Positions 42,729 through 52,350 are shown, counted from the first letter of the stretch. The stretch is 64,000 nt of DNA from Porphyromonadaceae bacterium UBA7572 (GCA_002476625.1 DLLC01000064.1:15022-79021), one strand, 5' to 3'. The notes: generated by a model from the sequence alone, not told the origin. A program made the numbers and translations.

Positions 42729-43844
42729 CTATTCCACAGGGGCATTAATTTTCTCTTCCAGCTCGTGAATAAAATCGTGCTCACCCACATTCACCGTCAC
42801 CCTTATCGGTATGAAGTAGATGTAGGAGCGCATCTCAAGTGGGAAATAAGGATTGTTAAGAATGCGCACCGCGTCTTTTTCGGTGGTGACGATGAATTTT
42901 TTCGAGCCTTGAAGCTCGTTGAATATTTTGATGATATACTTGAAGTCGTCGCGGGTGTAGTCGTGATGGTCATCGTAGTGAATCACCTTCACTTGCGCGT
43001 TGAAGCTGCGCAGGTATTTCACAAACGGGCGCTGGTTGGCTATGCCTGTGAGCCCTAAAATCAAGTCGTTTGGCCCGAGAAACGACAGATTCTCAAGCAG
43101 TACATCCGCCACGGGGAACACCGGCTTCGGGTAGGAATACTCTATGCGCGAGAAATAGAGCTGCTGCGATGGATACAGGTCGAGGTTCTTGCTGCACAGC
43201 TTCATGTCGAGCGGCGATATGTCGTAGGGGCATTTGGTCACAATCACCATATCCGCCTTCAGAATGTGGCGGAAGGGCTCGCGAAGCGTGCCAAGGGGCA
43301 ACAGACGGTCGGTGTGTGGCGGACGGTTGTAGTCCACCAGCACAATGTTCACCTTCGGCTTCACGTAGCGGTGCTGGAAAGCGTCGTCGAGTAGGATCAG
43401 ATTAATAGAGGGGTCAAGTTTCAGCATTTCGTGAATGCCTTTTCTACGGTCCTCACACACAGCTAAGGTAATAAGTCCCAAAAACTTGTGGTAAATCTGA
43501 TACGGCTCGTCGCCAAGGTCCTTGGGTCCGAGTGTCTCGCGTGCCATGATAAAGCCGTGAGTCTGCCGCTTGTAGCCTCTGCTGAGCACACCGATGTGGT
43601 ATTTCTGGCACAGCTCATCCACAATGTATTCCACATGTGGAGTCTTGCCAGTGCCGCCCACCGTGATGTTGCCTACCGACACCACGGGCACATCAAACTG
43701 CTCCTGCTTCAGAATGCCGAGGTTAAAAGCGGTGTTACGCAGCCACACCCCTGCTCCGTAAAGCCAAGAGAAAGGCGTGAGAATAGCCTCCACCACAGTT
43801 TTCCGCTGCTCTTTGTTCAATATTTTAGATAAAAGATTCTTCAA
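42729..43844 (-). CDS. lpxK: Tetraacyldisaccharide 4'-kinase LpxK
   Basis: LpxK phosphorylates the lipid A disaccharide to lipid IVA on the inner face of the cytoplasmic membrane. The 371-residue protein has an N-terminal amphipathic/hydrophobic helix, then the P-loop GNITVGGTGKTP (58-69) and the catalytic aspartate region LLDDAFQHRYV. The C-terminal domain includes HHDYTRDD and VTTEKDAVRI. It lies 21 bp after sppA, so sppA, lpxK, PNP and thiL are probably one transcript. Confidence 0.95.
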   Translation of the reverse strand: MKNLLSKILNKEQRKTVVEAILTPFSWLYGAGVWLRNTAFNLGILKQEQFDVPVVSVGNITVGGTGKTPHVEYIVDELCQKYHIGVLSRGYKRQTHGFIMARETLGPKDLGDEPYQIYHKFLGLITLAVCEDRRKGIHEMLKLDPSINLILLDDAFQHRYVKPKVNIVLVDYNRPPHTDRLLPLGTLREPFRHILKADMVIVTKCPYDISPLDMKLCSKNLDLYPSQQLYFSRIEYSYPKPVFPVADVLLENLSFLGPNDLILGLTGIANQRPFVKYLRSFNAQVKVIHYDDHHDYTRDDFKYIIKIFNELQGSKKFIVTTEKDAVRILNNPYFPLEMRSYIYFIPIRVTVNVGEHDFIHELEEKINAPVE

Positions 43845-43865
43845 TTTAAAATCAAGAATTGAGTA

Positions 43866-45653
43866 TTACTTCAGTTCAGATTCCGGCATGAGGCACAAAA
43901 TATGATTCCGGTGCAATATAGCCTGCACACGCTCATAATAGGAGTAGAACACGCCCATCTCCTTCTTTTTAGCCTCCGACACACGCGTCTGCATCAGCTT
44001 GCCGAGCAGCGACTTCATATTTTCTTCAGCCGTTGGATAGCATTCCACACTGTAGTAGCCCGTGTTGAGCCCTACCTTCTTGGCAGTCCACTCTATGGCT
44101 TCGTCAAGCGAGCCAAACTCATCGACAAGACCAATCTTTTTAGCTGAAACACCTTCCCACACACGGCCACCACCTATCTTCTTGATGGAGTCCTGCGCCA
44201 TTTTTCTGCCATCGGCACAGCGTTTCGTGAACAGCTCGTAGCCTTGGTTCACGCTGTTCTGGATGGCTTGCAACTGTGCCGGAGTGAGCTTTTTCGACAT
44301 CACGCCCATCGTAAGGCAGTCGGCGTTAGCGTTGGTCTTCACCACCTCCACATTCACCCCAATCTTATTCTCCACGAGCTCCTGGGCACATGGAATAACG
44401 CCAAATATGCCTATGCTGCCCGTGATAGTAGTGCTGTCGGCGAATATGCGGTTTGCGCCACATGAAATATAATAGCCGCCAGAAGCAGCGTAGTCGCCCA
44501 TCGACACGGTGAACGTCTTGCCCGCTTTCTTGAAATTTTCAAGAGCGTGCCATATTTGTTCCGATCCGAAAGCGCTGCCACCCGGCGAGTTCACACGAAG
44601 CACAAGTGCTTTCACATCGTCGTCGCGCTCAAGACGGCCTATGCAGTCCACGAGCTGCTCACTGTCGATTCCTCCATCGGAGGCAGCCCCGTCAATCTCT
44701 CCACAGGCATACACCACAGCTATCACGCCATCCTTATTGGTGCCGGAATCGAAGTTGAGGGCAAGCGCCTCTGGCGACACGAAGTTCAGGTCGTCGGTAT
44801 CGTCCACTTTTGTGAGCTGACGCAAGCGGTTTTCAAATTCCGGGCGGTAGATTTTCGCATCGGCCAAATGCCGGGCGAGCAGCGTGTCCACAGGCTGCAC
44901 ATAGAGCATACTGTCCACATATTGGTTAAACGTAGCCCTATTGATTTTTCTTGCGTCGGCCATTTCATTTTCCATCACACGCCAAATGTTGCCTAAGTAA
45001 GCCTCTTGCTGCTCACGGTTTTCGGGGCTCATGGCATTGAGCATATACGGCTCAACGGCGCTTTTGTAGGCGCCCACGCGCACCACTTGCATTTCCACGC
45101 CCATCTTGTCGAGCACTTTCTTGAAGTAGGGAGTGCAGGAGGCCATGCCATGCACATCTATAGCGCCCACAGGGTTGACAAACAGGCTGTCGGCAGCCGA
45201 TGCCACATAGTAGTCTCCCTGGTCATAGCCCATATTGCCGTAGGCGTAAACCCATTTTTTGCTTTTCTTGAACGCCACAATGGCTTTTCTGATGGCACGC
45301 AAAGTGGCAGGGGCGGCCTGAACGCCCTTGCAGTCTATCACCACACCATCAATATTGTCATCGAGCATAGCCACGCTGAGCGACCGCTCTATATCTTGCA
45401 AACTTGCCCCCTGCTTATCGCCTTGGAGTAGGTCGATCAGTCCTTTCCACTTACCCAATTCCGCGCTCCGCTCGTCCACAGGCCCATCAAGTTCTATCTT
45501 CAGTATGGAGTGCTTCGCCACATTAGTGGCCTCTTGCCCCATTGACACTGTCACCGACACGCCAAGCATCACCATACACAGCATTGCCACCATAATGGCT
45601 ATGAACGACCCTACTATTGAGCCACAGATAATCAGAAGAAACTTCTTAAACAT
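43866..45653 (-). CDS. sppA: Signal peptide peptidase SppA (67-kDa type)
   Basis: SppA degrades cleaved signal peptides in the membrane. The 595-residue protein is the long, duplicated form: an N-terminal membrane helix (about 7-30), a first ClpP-like repeat with the general-base Lys197 in RVGAYKSAVEPY, and a second repeat with nucleophile Ser391 in GDYAASGGYYIS. These match the Lys209/Ser409 dyad of the E. coli enzyme. It heads the sppA-lpxK-PNP-thiL cluster. Confidence 0.95.
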   Translation of the reverse strand: MFKKFLLIICGSIVGSFIAIMVAMLCMVMLGVSVTVSMGQEATNVAKHSILKIELDGPVDERSAELGKWKGLIDLLQGDKQGASLQDIERSLSVAMLDDNIDGVVIDCKGVQAAPATLRAIRKAIVAFKKSKKWVYAYGNMGYDQGDYYVASAADSLFVNPVGAIDVHGMASCTPYFKKVLDKMGVEMQVVRVGAYKSAVEPYMLNAMSPENREQQEAYLGNIWRVMENEMADARKINRATFNQYVDSMLYVQPVDTLLARHLADAKIYRPEFENRLRQLTKVDDTDDLNFVSPEALALNFDSGTNKDGVIAVVYACGEIDGAASDGGIDSEQLVDCIGRLERDDDVKALVLRVNSPGGSAFGSEQIWHALENFKKAGKTFTVSMGDYAASGGYYISCGANRIFADSTTITGSIGIFGVIPCAQELVENKIGVNVEVVKTNANADCLTMGVMSKKLTPAQLQAIQNSVNQGYELFTKRCADGRKMAQDSIKKIGGGRVWEGVSAKKIGLVDEFGSLDEAIEWTAKKVGLNTGYYSVECYPTAEENMKSLLGKLMQTRVSEAKKKEMGVFYSYYERVQAILHRNHILCLMPESELK

Positions 45654-45740
45654 ATACCTATATCGTAAAAAATATTGTTCTTAACTGTGAGGAATGGAAA
45701 AAACCACCACTCACGCAAAAAACGCAAACTTTCAATCATA

Positions 45741-45748
45741 CAAAGATA
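45741..45748 (-). promoter_or_regulatory. Likely -7 element for the sppA operon
   Basis: The minus strand reads TATCTTTG, an exact TAnnTTTG match, 88 bp ahead of the sppA start. No clear -33 TTTG is present at canonical spacing. Confidence 0.5.
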
Positions 45749-45825
45749 TAGCATTTTTTCCATAATATAGCCTCACGACTTGAAAAAATACGATAATTCA
45801 CATTAAATAAAGAAATAAAGAGATG

Positions 45826-45867
45826 AAGTCGGAATAAGTGGGCGCAAAAAGCACCATATTCCGACTT
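45826..45867. repeat. 11-bp inverted repeat in the sppA-ddl divergent region
   Basis: AAGTCGGAATA (45826-45836) and TATTCCGACTT (45857-45867) are perfectly complementary around a 20-nt centre that can itself pair partly (TGG...GC with GC...CCA). It ends 6 bp before the ddl -7 box and so covers its -33 position. Because both flanking genes point away from it, it is not an obvious terminator for either; an operator or a small structured RNA are options. Confidence 0.6.
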
Positions 45868-45873
45868 TATTTG

Positions 45874-45881
45874 TAATTTTG
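45874..45881 (+). promoter_or_regulatory. Likely -7 element for ddl-murF
   Basis: TAATTTTG matches TAnnTTTG and lies 80 bp before the ddl ATG. Its -33 region overlaps the right arm of the inverted repeat at 45826-45867. Confidence 0.5.
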
Positions 45882-45961
45882 CGGTCGGTTTATTCTACAG
45901 ACCATGCTCCACCGCTGGAGCAAGAAAACGTAATTGAACATTAAAAATTATTGATTTCAAG

Positions 45962-46999
45962 ATGAATATAGTGGTTCTCGCTGGTGGCACCAGCACAGAA
46001 AGAAAAGTTTCAATCGTGTCAGGAACAAATGTTTGCAAAGCACTTCGCGCCAAGGGGCACCATGCCGTGCTTGTGGATGTGTTTTGCGGCGACGAGCGCG
46101 CCGACGCTTCCAACTTTTTCCCTGCTGACTACGACGTGGAGAAGGCAAGCGCCTACATGAGCAGTTTCGACGACAACATCACCGAGATGGCGGCTCAGCG
46201 CAGATCTTTTTTCGGGCCTAATGTGATTGAGATGTGCCAGCAGGCCGACATCGCATTCCTTGCCCTGCACGGAGCCAACGGCGAAGACGGCCGCATCCAG
46301 GCTGCGTTCGACCTGATGGGCATTCGCTACACGGGCACTGGCTATCAGAGCAGCGCTCTGGCTATGGACAAGACCATCACCAAATACATTTTCCAGGCAA
46401 AGGGCGTGCCTTCTGCCAAAGGCTATGAAATTAACCGCGGCGAGGGTGTGCCATCGCCTGAGGATAAAGGTCTCGCCTACCCCGTGATTGTGAAGCCAGC
46501 ATGTGGCGGTTCAAGCGTGGGCTGCACCATTGCCGCAGATGCCAGCCAGTTTAAGGCATCGGTCGACACCGCATTCCAGCTGGAGGGAAAAGCTGTGGTA
46601 GAGGAGTTTTTCAAAGGCCGCGAGTTTTCCGTTGGCGTGATTGAGGGCAAGGCACTGCCTGTAATTGAAATTGCGCCAAAAGAAGGCTGGTACGACTACA
46701 AGAACAAGTATGTGCCCGGGGCCACTGTTGAGACATGCCCGGCGCAAATCACAGCCGACCAAACCGCGCGCATGCAGCGCCACGCAGAAGACGCGGCAAA
46801 GGCGCTTGGCATTACAGGCTACTGCCGTATCGACTTTCTGATGAACGAGCAAGGCGAGATGATTGCCCTTGAAGCCAACACGCTCCCCGGCATGACAGCC
46901 ACAAGCCTGCTGCCTCAGGAAGCGGCTGAAGTGGGCATTCCTTATGGCGACCTCTGCGAAAAGCTCATCAGCATCTCGCTGAAAAATTTCAAAGCATAA
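45962..46999 (+). CDS. ddl: D-alanine--D-alanine ligase
   Basis: Ddl makes the D-Ala-D-Ala dipeptide for peptidoglycan using ATP. The 345-residue ATP-grasp protein opens with VLAGGTSTERKVSIVSG (substrate-binding Glu), then HGANGEDG, the ATP-grasp strand YPVIVKPACGGSSVG, and the C-terminal metal/D-Ala site EANTLPGMTATSLLPQ. The length is normal. murF follows after 17 bp, so both dipeptide synthesis and its use are encoded on one transcript, away from any larger cell-wall cluster. Confidence 0.96.
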   Translation: MNIVVLAGGTSTERKVSIVSGTNVCKALRAKGHHAVLVDVFCGDERADASNFFPADYDVEKASAYMSSFDDNITEMAAQRRSFFGPNVIEMCQQADIAFLALHGANGEDGRIQAAFDLMGIRYTGTGYQSSALAMDKTITKYIFQAKGVPSAKGYEINRGEGVPSPEDKGLAYPVIVKPACGGSSVGCTIAADASQFKASVDTAFQLEGKAVVEEFFKGREFSVGVIEGKALPVIEIAPKEGWYDYKNKYVPGATVETCPAQITADQTARMQRHAEDAAKALGITGYCRIDFLMNEQGEMIALEANTLPGMTATSLLPQEAAEVGIPYGDLCEKLISISLKNFKA

Positions 47000-47016
47000 T
47001 TTTTTCACTATCTCCG

Positions 47017-48387
47017 ATGAAAAATCTATCATTAGCTAACATCGCCACAGCGGCAGGCGGACGCTACGTGGGTCCGGCAGAAATGCAGTCGGTAGAGGTC
47101 ACCGCAATCGACACCGACAGCCGTAAAGTGCCTAAAGGTGGCCTATTCGTGGCTATCAAGGGCGAGCGTGTGGACGGACATAAGTTTATCGACCAAGTGA
47201 TAGCCGGTGGCGCACTTGCTGTTCTGTCGGAAATCGACCTTGGCGAAAAGCCTTTCCCCTACATCATCGTGAACTCTTCGCTTCAAGCGGTGAAAGACAT
47301 TGCTGAGTTTTATCTCAAGCAGCTTCATATACCCGTGGTGGGCATTGCCGGAAGCGTTGGCAAGACCAGCACTAAGGAGATGACCTACAGCGTGCTTCGG
47401 CAGAAATACAATGTGCTGAAGACCGAGGGCAACTTCAATAACGAGCTTGGGGTGCCCCTCACCATTTTCCGACTTCGCGACGAGCACGAGATGGCGGTGC
47501 TGGAAATGGGCATCAGCGACTTCGGTGAAATGCACCGACTGGCAAAAATCGTGCGGCCAAACACGGTGATTATGACCAATATCGGCTACTGTCATCTGGA
47601 AAACCTCATCGACCGCGATGGCGTGCTGAAGGCTAAGTCGGAGATATTCGACTTTATCGAGAGCGATGCGCACATCATTCTCAACGGTGATGACGACAAA
47701 CTCGCCACCATCACTTCAGTGAAAGGCATCAAGCCCACCACTTTCGGGTTCAGCCCTGACCGTGACTTCTGGGCCGACGAGCTGAAAAGCCTTGGGCTGA
47801 ATGGCACTTCCTGCCACATTCACACCCCCGCAGGCAGTTTCCACGCCACAGTGGGTATGCCAGGCCGGCACATGGTGGCCAACGCCTTGGCCGGCGCCGC
47901 AGCCGGACTTGCCTACGGGCTCAAACTGGAGCAGATTAAAGCAGGCATAGAGAGCAATGAGTCGCTCTCTGGCCGCTTCAATATCATCAACACCGACCAC
48001 TTCACCATCATCGATGACTGCTACAACGCCAACCCCGTGTCGATGAAGGCTTCTCTCGGCGTGCTCCAGGACGGAGCAAACCGCCGTGTGGCCATTCTTG
48101 GGGATATGGGCGAGCTTGGAGCAGACGAGAAAGCGCTCCATGCCGAGGTGGGAAAATTTGCCGCCACGCTCAATATCGACGCCATCTATTGCGCCGGGCC
48201 TCTTTCCGAAGCCATCAGCAATGAAGCAAAGAATAGCGACAAGGTGAAGGACGTGCGCCATTTTGCCAACCGTGAAGCGCTTATCGCCGCGCTCCCCTCG
48301 CTGCTGAAAGAGGGCGACACCATACTCGTGAAAGCGTCGCACTTTATGAATTTCACAGAAATCGTGACCCAGTTGAAGCAATTCTAA
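47017..48387 (+). CDS. murF: UDP-MurNAc-tripeptide--D-alanyl-D-alanine ligase MurF
   Basis: MurF attaches D-Ala-D-Ala to the UDP-MurNAc-tripeptide, completing the cytoplasmic peptidoglycan precursor. The 456-residue protein shows the Mur ligase layout: N-terminal UDP-binding domain, P-loop GSVGKTST (112-119) in the central ATPase domain with EGNFNNELGVPLT following, and a C-terminal Rossmann-like domain with DDCYNANPVSMKASL. It is the partner of ddl in a two-gene operon that ends at the terminator at 48410. Confidence 0.96.
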   Translation: MKNLSLANIATAAGGRYVGPAEMQSVEVTAIDTDSRKVPKGGLFVAIKGERVDGHKFIDQVIAGGALAVLSEIDLGEKPFPYIIVNSSLQAVKDIAEFYLKQLHIPVVGIAGSVGKTSTKEMTYSVLRQKYNVLKTEGNFNNELGVPLTIFRLRDEHEMAVLEMGISDFGEMHRLAKIVRPNTVIMTNIGYCHLENLIDRDGVLKAKSEIFDFIESDAHIILNGDDDKLATITSVKGIKPTTFGFSPDRDFWADELKSLGLNGTSCHIHTPAGSFHATVGMPGRHMVANALAGAAAGLAYGLKLEQIKAGIESNESLSGRFNIINTDHFTIIDDCYNANPVSMKASLGVLQDGANRRVAILGDMGELGADEKALHAEVGKFAATLNIDAIYCAGPLSEAISNEAKNSDKVKDVRHFANREALIAALPSLLKEGDTILVKASHFMNFTEIVTQLKQF

Positions 48388-48409
48388 TCACAAGGGCTAA
48401 GCATACACT

Positions 48410-48451
48410 AAATGAGAGGCTGTTAGCAATTGCTCAACAGCCTCTCATTTT
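48410..48451 (+). terminator. Terminator of ddl-murF
   Basis: A perfect 15-bp stem AAATGAGAGGCTGTT with AACAGCCTCTCATTT and an 11-nt loop ends in TTTT. The A-rich left flank makes it potentially bidirectional. Confidence 0.9.
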
Positions 48452-48481
48452 CCACGAATTATTCAATACCCGCCACACATC

Positions 48482-48553
48482 ATGCGACTGTTCAAGAAGG
48501 TGACGGGGCTCACTCCAACCCAATACCAGACACTGGAAAGAAAGGTTATTTAA
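48482..48553 (+). pseudogene. Remnant of an AraC-family regulator C-terminus
   Basis: Twenty-three codons ending in TAA translate to MRLFKKVTGLTPTQY plus eight further residues. The first fifteen match the end of the second helix-turn-helix of AraC/XylS regulators (consensus RLFKKxTGxTPxQYR). The rest of the gene is absent: the preceding sequence in frame shows no AraC similarity and the murF terminator is directly upstream. It appears to be a decayed gene end left after a deletion. Confidence 0.55.
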
Positions 48554-48673
48554 AATCGATTCCAGCAAGAGTTTATATTCAAGAAGACGGCTTTTAATCT
48601 TCATTTTTGAATGTTTTTTGCCGTAAGCGAGCTTGATGTGTGAATTTGGAAGCAAAATGTGGGATTTTTTTCA

Positions 48674-48681
48674 TATCTTTG
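48674..48681 (+). promoter_or_regulatory. Likely -7 element for ileS
   Basis: TATCTTTG matches TAnnTTTG, with the expected transcription start near 48688. The nearest TTTG upstream (48645-48648) is 25 bp away, longer than usual. The position supports the ATG at 48719 as the ileS start, since an earlier frame start at 48659 would lie upstream of the promoter. Confidence 0.6.
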
Positions 48682-48718
48682 CACATTAATATATCGCGAA
48701 ACTAAAATAACTTTTTCT

Positions 48719-51700
48719 ATGAAGTTTAGAGAATATAGCAAACTGAATCTTTCCGACGTCAATAAAGACGTGCTGAAACTTTGGGAACAGGAAAACGTGT
48801 TCGCCAAAAGTATTGAAGAGCGTGAGGGCGCTCCCTCTTTCGTGTTCTACGAAGGCCCACCGTCGGCCAATGGCATGCCTGGTATTCACCATGTGCTTGC
48901 ACGCACCATTAAAGACATCGTGTGCCGCTACAAGACCATGAACGGATTCAAGGTGTTGCGTAAGGCCGGATGGGACACCCACGGGCTGCCCGTGGAATTA
49001 GGCGTGGAGAAAGCGCTCGGCATCAAGAAAGAAGACATCGGCAAGAAGATTTCGGTGGACGAATATAACGCCGCATGCCGCAAGGAGGTGATGAAATACA
49101 CCAAGGAATGGACCGACCTCACCAACAAGATGGGATACTGGGTGGACCTTGAGCACCCCTACATCACCTACAAAAACAGCTACATCGAAACTCTCTGGTG
49201 GCTACTCAAGCAGCTCTACGGCAAGGGGCTCCTGTATAAGGGCTACACCATTCAGCCCTACTCGCCTGCCGCCGGCACCGGTCTGAGCAGCCATGAGCTG
49301 AACCAGCCCGGATGCTACCGCGACGTTAAAGACCAGACAGTGACGGCACAGTTCACCGTCAAGAACGACGGCAGCAAGGTGATAGCCGATATTCTAAGCA
49401 AGGCCGACAAGGGCTTTGAATCCCTATTCGCACTCGCATGGACCACCACTCCATGGACTCTGCCTTCCAACACCGCACTATGCGTGGGACCGAAGTTCGA
49501 CTATGTGGCAGTAGAAAGCTACAACCCCTACACCGGCAAGCCTGGCATCTTCCTGATGGCAAAGGCGCGCCTTGGCGCATATTTCGCAGCCGATGGCGCA
49601 GATCTTCCCCTTGAGGGCTATAAGCATGGCGACAAGGTGATACCTTACAAGGTGATTGCCGAATTTAAAGGCTCCGACCTGGTGGGCATCCACTATGAGC
49701 AGCTTTTCCCATGGGTGAAGCCTGTGGACAAAATCGACGGAAAAATCGTGGGCAACGATAATGGCTTCCGCGTGATTCCAGGCGACTATGTGACCACCGA
49801 CGACGGTACGGGAATCGTGCATATCGCCCCCACATTTGGCGCCGACGATGCCAACGTGGCGCGCGCCGCAGGCATTCCATCGCTGTTTATGATCAACAAG
49901 AAGATGGAGACGCGCCCAATGGTGGACTTTGAAGGACGCTACTTCAGATTCGAGGACCTCGACGATGATTTTGTAAAAAATTTCGTAAACGTTGAGGCAT
50001 ACAAGGAATACGCTGGCGCATACGTGAAAAACGCCTACGACCCAAAATACACCATAGACGGACGCTACGACGAAAAGGCTGCCAACAAGGACGAAGACCT
50101 CAACATCTACATCTGCATTCGAATGAAGCAGAGCGGCTCCGCCTTCAAGATGGAGAAGCACACCCACAACTATCCACACTGCTGGCGCACCGACAAGCCC
50201 ATCCTCTACTATCCGCTCGACAGCTGGTTTATCCGCTCCACCGCATGCCGCGACCGCATGGTGGAGCTCAACAAGACCATCAAGTGGAAACCAGAGCACA
50301 CCGGCACAGGGCGATTTGGCAAATGGCTTGAGAACCTCAACGACTGGAACCTGAGCCGCAGCCGATACTGGGGCACTCCGCTCCCGATCTGGCGCAATGC
50401 CGACACACACGAAGAAAAGTGCATCGGCAGCGTGGAAGAACTCTATAATGAGATGGAAAAAGCCGTTGCCGCTGGTGTGATGACTGAAAACCCTTGGAAG
50501 AAGGCCGGCTTCGTGGTAGGCGACTACAGCGAGGAGAACTATAACAAGATCGACCTCCACCGCCCATACGTGGACGACATCGTGCTCGTGAGCGACAGCG
50601 GAAAGCCGATGAAGCGCGAGCTCGACCTCATCGATGTGTGGTTCGACAGTGGCGCCATGCCCTACGCACAGCTCCACTATCCATTCGAGAACAAAGACCT
50701 CATCGACAAGCGCACCTTCTATCCTGCCGACTTCATCGCAGAAGGTCAAGACCAGACACGTGGCTGGTTCTTCACCCTCCACGCCATCGCCACTATGGTG
50801 TTCGACAGCGTGGCCTACAAGAGCGTAATCTCCAACGGACTGGTTCTCGACAAAAACGGCAACAAGATGAGCAAGCGACTGGGCAACGCCGTTGACCCAT
50901 TCAAGGCTATCGACAAATATGGCATCGACCCCATTCGCTGGTACATGATCAGCAACTCCTCGCCTTGGGACAACTTGAAGTTTGACCAGGCTGGTGTGGA
51001 AGAAGTGAGCGGCAGCAAGTTCTTTGGCAAGCTCCACAACACATATTCTTTCTTCGCGCTCTACGCCAACCTCTGCAACTTCGACTCTGGCGCGCCACAA
51101 GTGCCGTTGGCAGAACGCCCAGAAATTGACCGCTGGATTATTTCCGTGCTCAACTCGCTGGTGAAGGAAGTGAGCGCCGACATCGAGGACTACGAGCTCA
51201 CAAAGGCTGCACGCGCCATCAGCGACTTCGTGGTGGACAACCTCAGCAACTGGTATGTGCGCCTCAACCGCTCCCGCTTCTGGGACGGCGATTTGGCGGC
51301 AAACCAAACGCTCTACCAGTGCCTCAAGACCGTGGCACTGCTCATGGCCCCAATCGCTCCTTTCTATGCCGACATGCTCTTCCGCGACCTCACCGGCAGT
51401 GCCACTTCCGTGCACCTGGAGCTTTATCCAAAAGCCGACGAGACCGCCATCGACAGCCAGCTGGAGAAGCGTATGGCCATCGCACAGCAAATCACCTCCA
51501 TGGTGCTCTCGCTGCGCCGCAAGAAAAACCTCAAGGTGAAGCAGCCACTCACTGCCATCATGATTCCCGTGCTCGACGACAGCCAGAAGCAAGACATTGA
51601 GGCTGTGGCCAACCTCATCATGAGCGAGGTGAACGTGAAAGAAATCAAATACGTGGGCGGCGATGCCGGCATACTCGTGAAGCGCATCAAACCCGACTTC

Positions 51701-52204
51701 AAGAAGCTCGGCCCAAAATTCGGCAAGAATATGAAGGCGGCTGCACAGGCGCTCGCAAGCCTTGAGCAGGCACAAATCGCCCAATTCGAGAAAGAGGGAA
51801 AAATCACCCTCGTGCTTGGTGCCGGCGATGAGGCCGTGGTGGATCTGGCCGATGTGGAGGTCATCAGCGAGGACATTCCTGGATGGCTCGTGGCCAACGA
51901 CGGCAACATCACCGTGGCGCTCGACATCACCATCACCGACGACCTCCGCAAAGAGGGCATCGCACGCGAGCTGGTGAACCGCATTCAGAACGTGCGCAAG
52001 AGCAAGGATTTCAACATCACCGACCGCATCGTGGTGAAGATTGCGCCCGACGAGCATGTGACCGACGCCGTGACCCAATTTAAGGACTACATCGCCAAGC
52101 AAGTGCTCGCCGTAGCCATCGACTTGACGCCAGTGAGCGGTCCTGACGCGATAGCCGTGGATATGGACGACTACGAACTGCAAATCACCGTCGATAAGGC
52201 ATAA
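48719..52204 (+). CDS. ileS: Isoleucyl-tRNA synthetase, eukaryote-like type
   Basis: IleRS charges tRNA-Ile. From the ATG at 48719 it has 1161 residues, much longer than the roughly 940-residue common bacterial form. The HIGH motif reads GIHH (55-58) and the second motif is KMSKR (716-720). Both variants, and the absence of a C-terminal Cys-rich zinc domain, are marks of the eukaryote-like, intrinsically mupirocin-tolerant IleRS class found in Bacteroidetes. An editing (CP1) domain lies between the motifs. The start is set by the promoter box at 48674 and by the usual opening KFREY. Confidence 0.96.
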   Translation: MKFREYSKLNLSDVNKDVLKLWEQENVFAKSIEEREGAPSFVFYEGPPSANGMPGIHHVLARTIKDIVCRYKTMNGFKVLRKAGWDTHGLPVELGVEKALGIKKEDIGKKISVDEYNAACRKEVMKYTKEWTDLTNKMGYWVDLEHPYITYKNSYIETLWWLLKQLYGKGLLYKGYTIQPYSPAAGTGLSSHELNQPGCYRDVKDQTVTAQFTVKNDGSKVIADILSKADKGFESLFALAWTTTPWTLPSNTALCVGPKFDYVAVESYNPYTGKPGIFLMAKARLGAYFAADGADLPLEGYKHGDKVIPYKVIAEFKGSDLVGIHYEQLFPWVKPVDKIDGKIVGNDNGFRVIPGDYVTTDDGTGIVHIAPTFGADDANVARAAGIPSLFMINKKMETRPMVDFEGRYFRFEDLDDDFVKNFVNVEAYKEYAGAYVKNAYDPKYTIDGRYDEKAANKDEDLNIYICIRMKQSGSAFKMEKHTHNYPHCWRTDKPILYYPLDSWFIRSTACRDRMVELNKTIKWKPEHTGTGRFGKWLENLNDWNLSRSRYWGTPLPIWRNADTHEEKCIGSVEELYNEMEKAVAAGVMTENPWKKAGFVVGDYSEENYNKIDLHRPYVDDIVLVSDSGKPMKRELDLIDVWFDSGAMPYAQLHYPFENKDLIDKRTFYPADFIAEGQDQTRGWFFTLHAIATMVFDSVAYKSVISNGLVLDKNGNKMSKRLGNAVDPFKAIDKYGIDPIRWYMISNSSPWDNLKFDQAGVEEVSGSKFFGKLHNTYSFFALYANLCNFDSGAPQVPLAERPEIDRWIISVLNSLVKEVSADIEDYELTKAARAISDFVVDNLSNWYVRLNRSRFWDGDLAANQTLYQCLKTVALLMAPIAPFYADMLFRDLTGSATSVHLELYPKADETAIDSQLEKRMAIAQQITSMVLSLRRKKNLKVKQPLTAIMIPVLDDSQKQDIEAVANLIMSEVNVKEIKYVGGDAGILVKRIKPDFKKLGPKFGKNMKAAAQALASLEQAQIAQFEKEGKITLVLGAGDEAVVDLADVEVISEDIPGWLVANDGNITVALDITITDDLRKEGIARELVNRIQNVRKSKDFNITDRIVVKIAPDEHVTDAVTQFKDYIAKQVLAVAIDLTPVSGPDAIAVDMDDYELQITVDKA

Positions 52205-52219
52205 TTTAATCAGGGCATA

Positions 52220-52293
52220 GAAGCTGTTTGGATTTCTTCATTGATTGCGCACCACACCGGTTGTGTGCCACAGCTCGAAGTTCAAACAGCTTC
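52220..52293. repeat. Branched hairpin between ileS and the dksA-like gene
   Basis: An 11-bp outer stem, GAAGCTGTTTG (52220-52230) with CAAACAGCTTC (52283-52293), encloses an inner hairpin around GCACCACACCGGTTGTGTGC. It begins 15 bp after the ileS stop and is followed by CCCCTTTCC, so it could act as a weak terminator or protect the ileS mRNA end. Confidence 0.6.
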
Positions 52294-52350
52294 CCCTTTC
52301 CTTACCGGCTTTTCTCACACATATTTTAACTAAAGAAAGGGCTAACCATC

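Noticed and set aside
49478..52183. A 901-codon open frame antisense to ileS, and similar long antisense frames opposite rmuC, the AspT-type transporter, trpS and thiL
   Set aside because: They mirror the codon pattern of the genes on the other strand, are rich in His/Val/Ala without domain features, and have no promoter or family resemblance.
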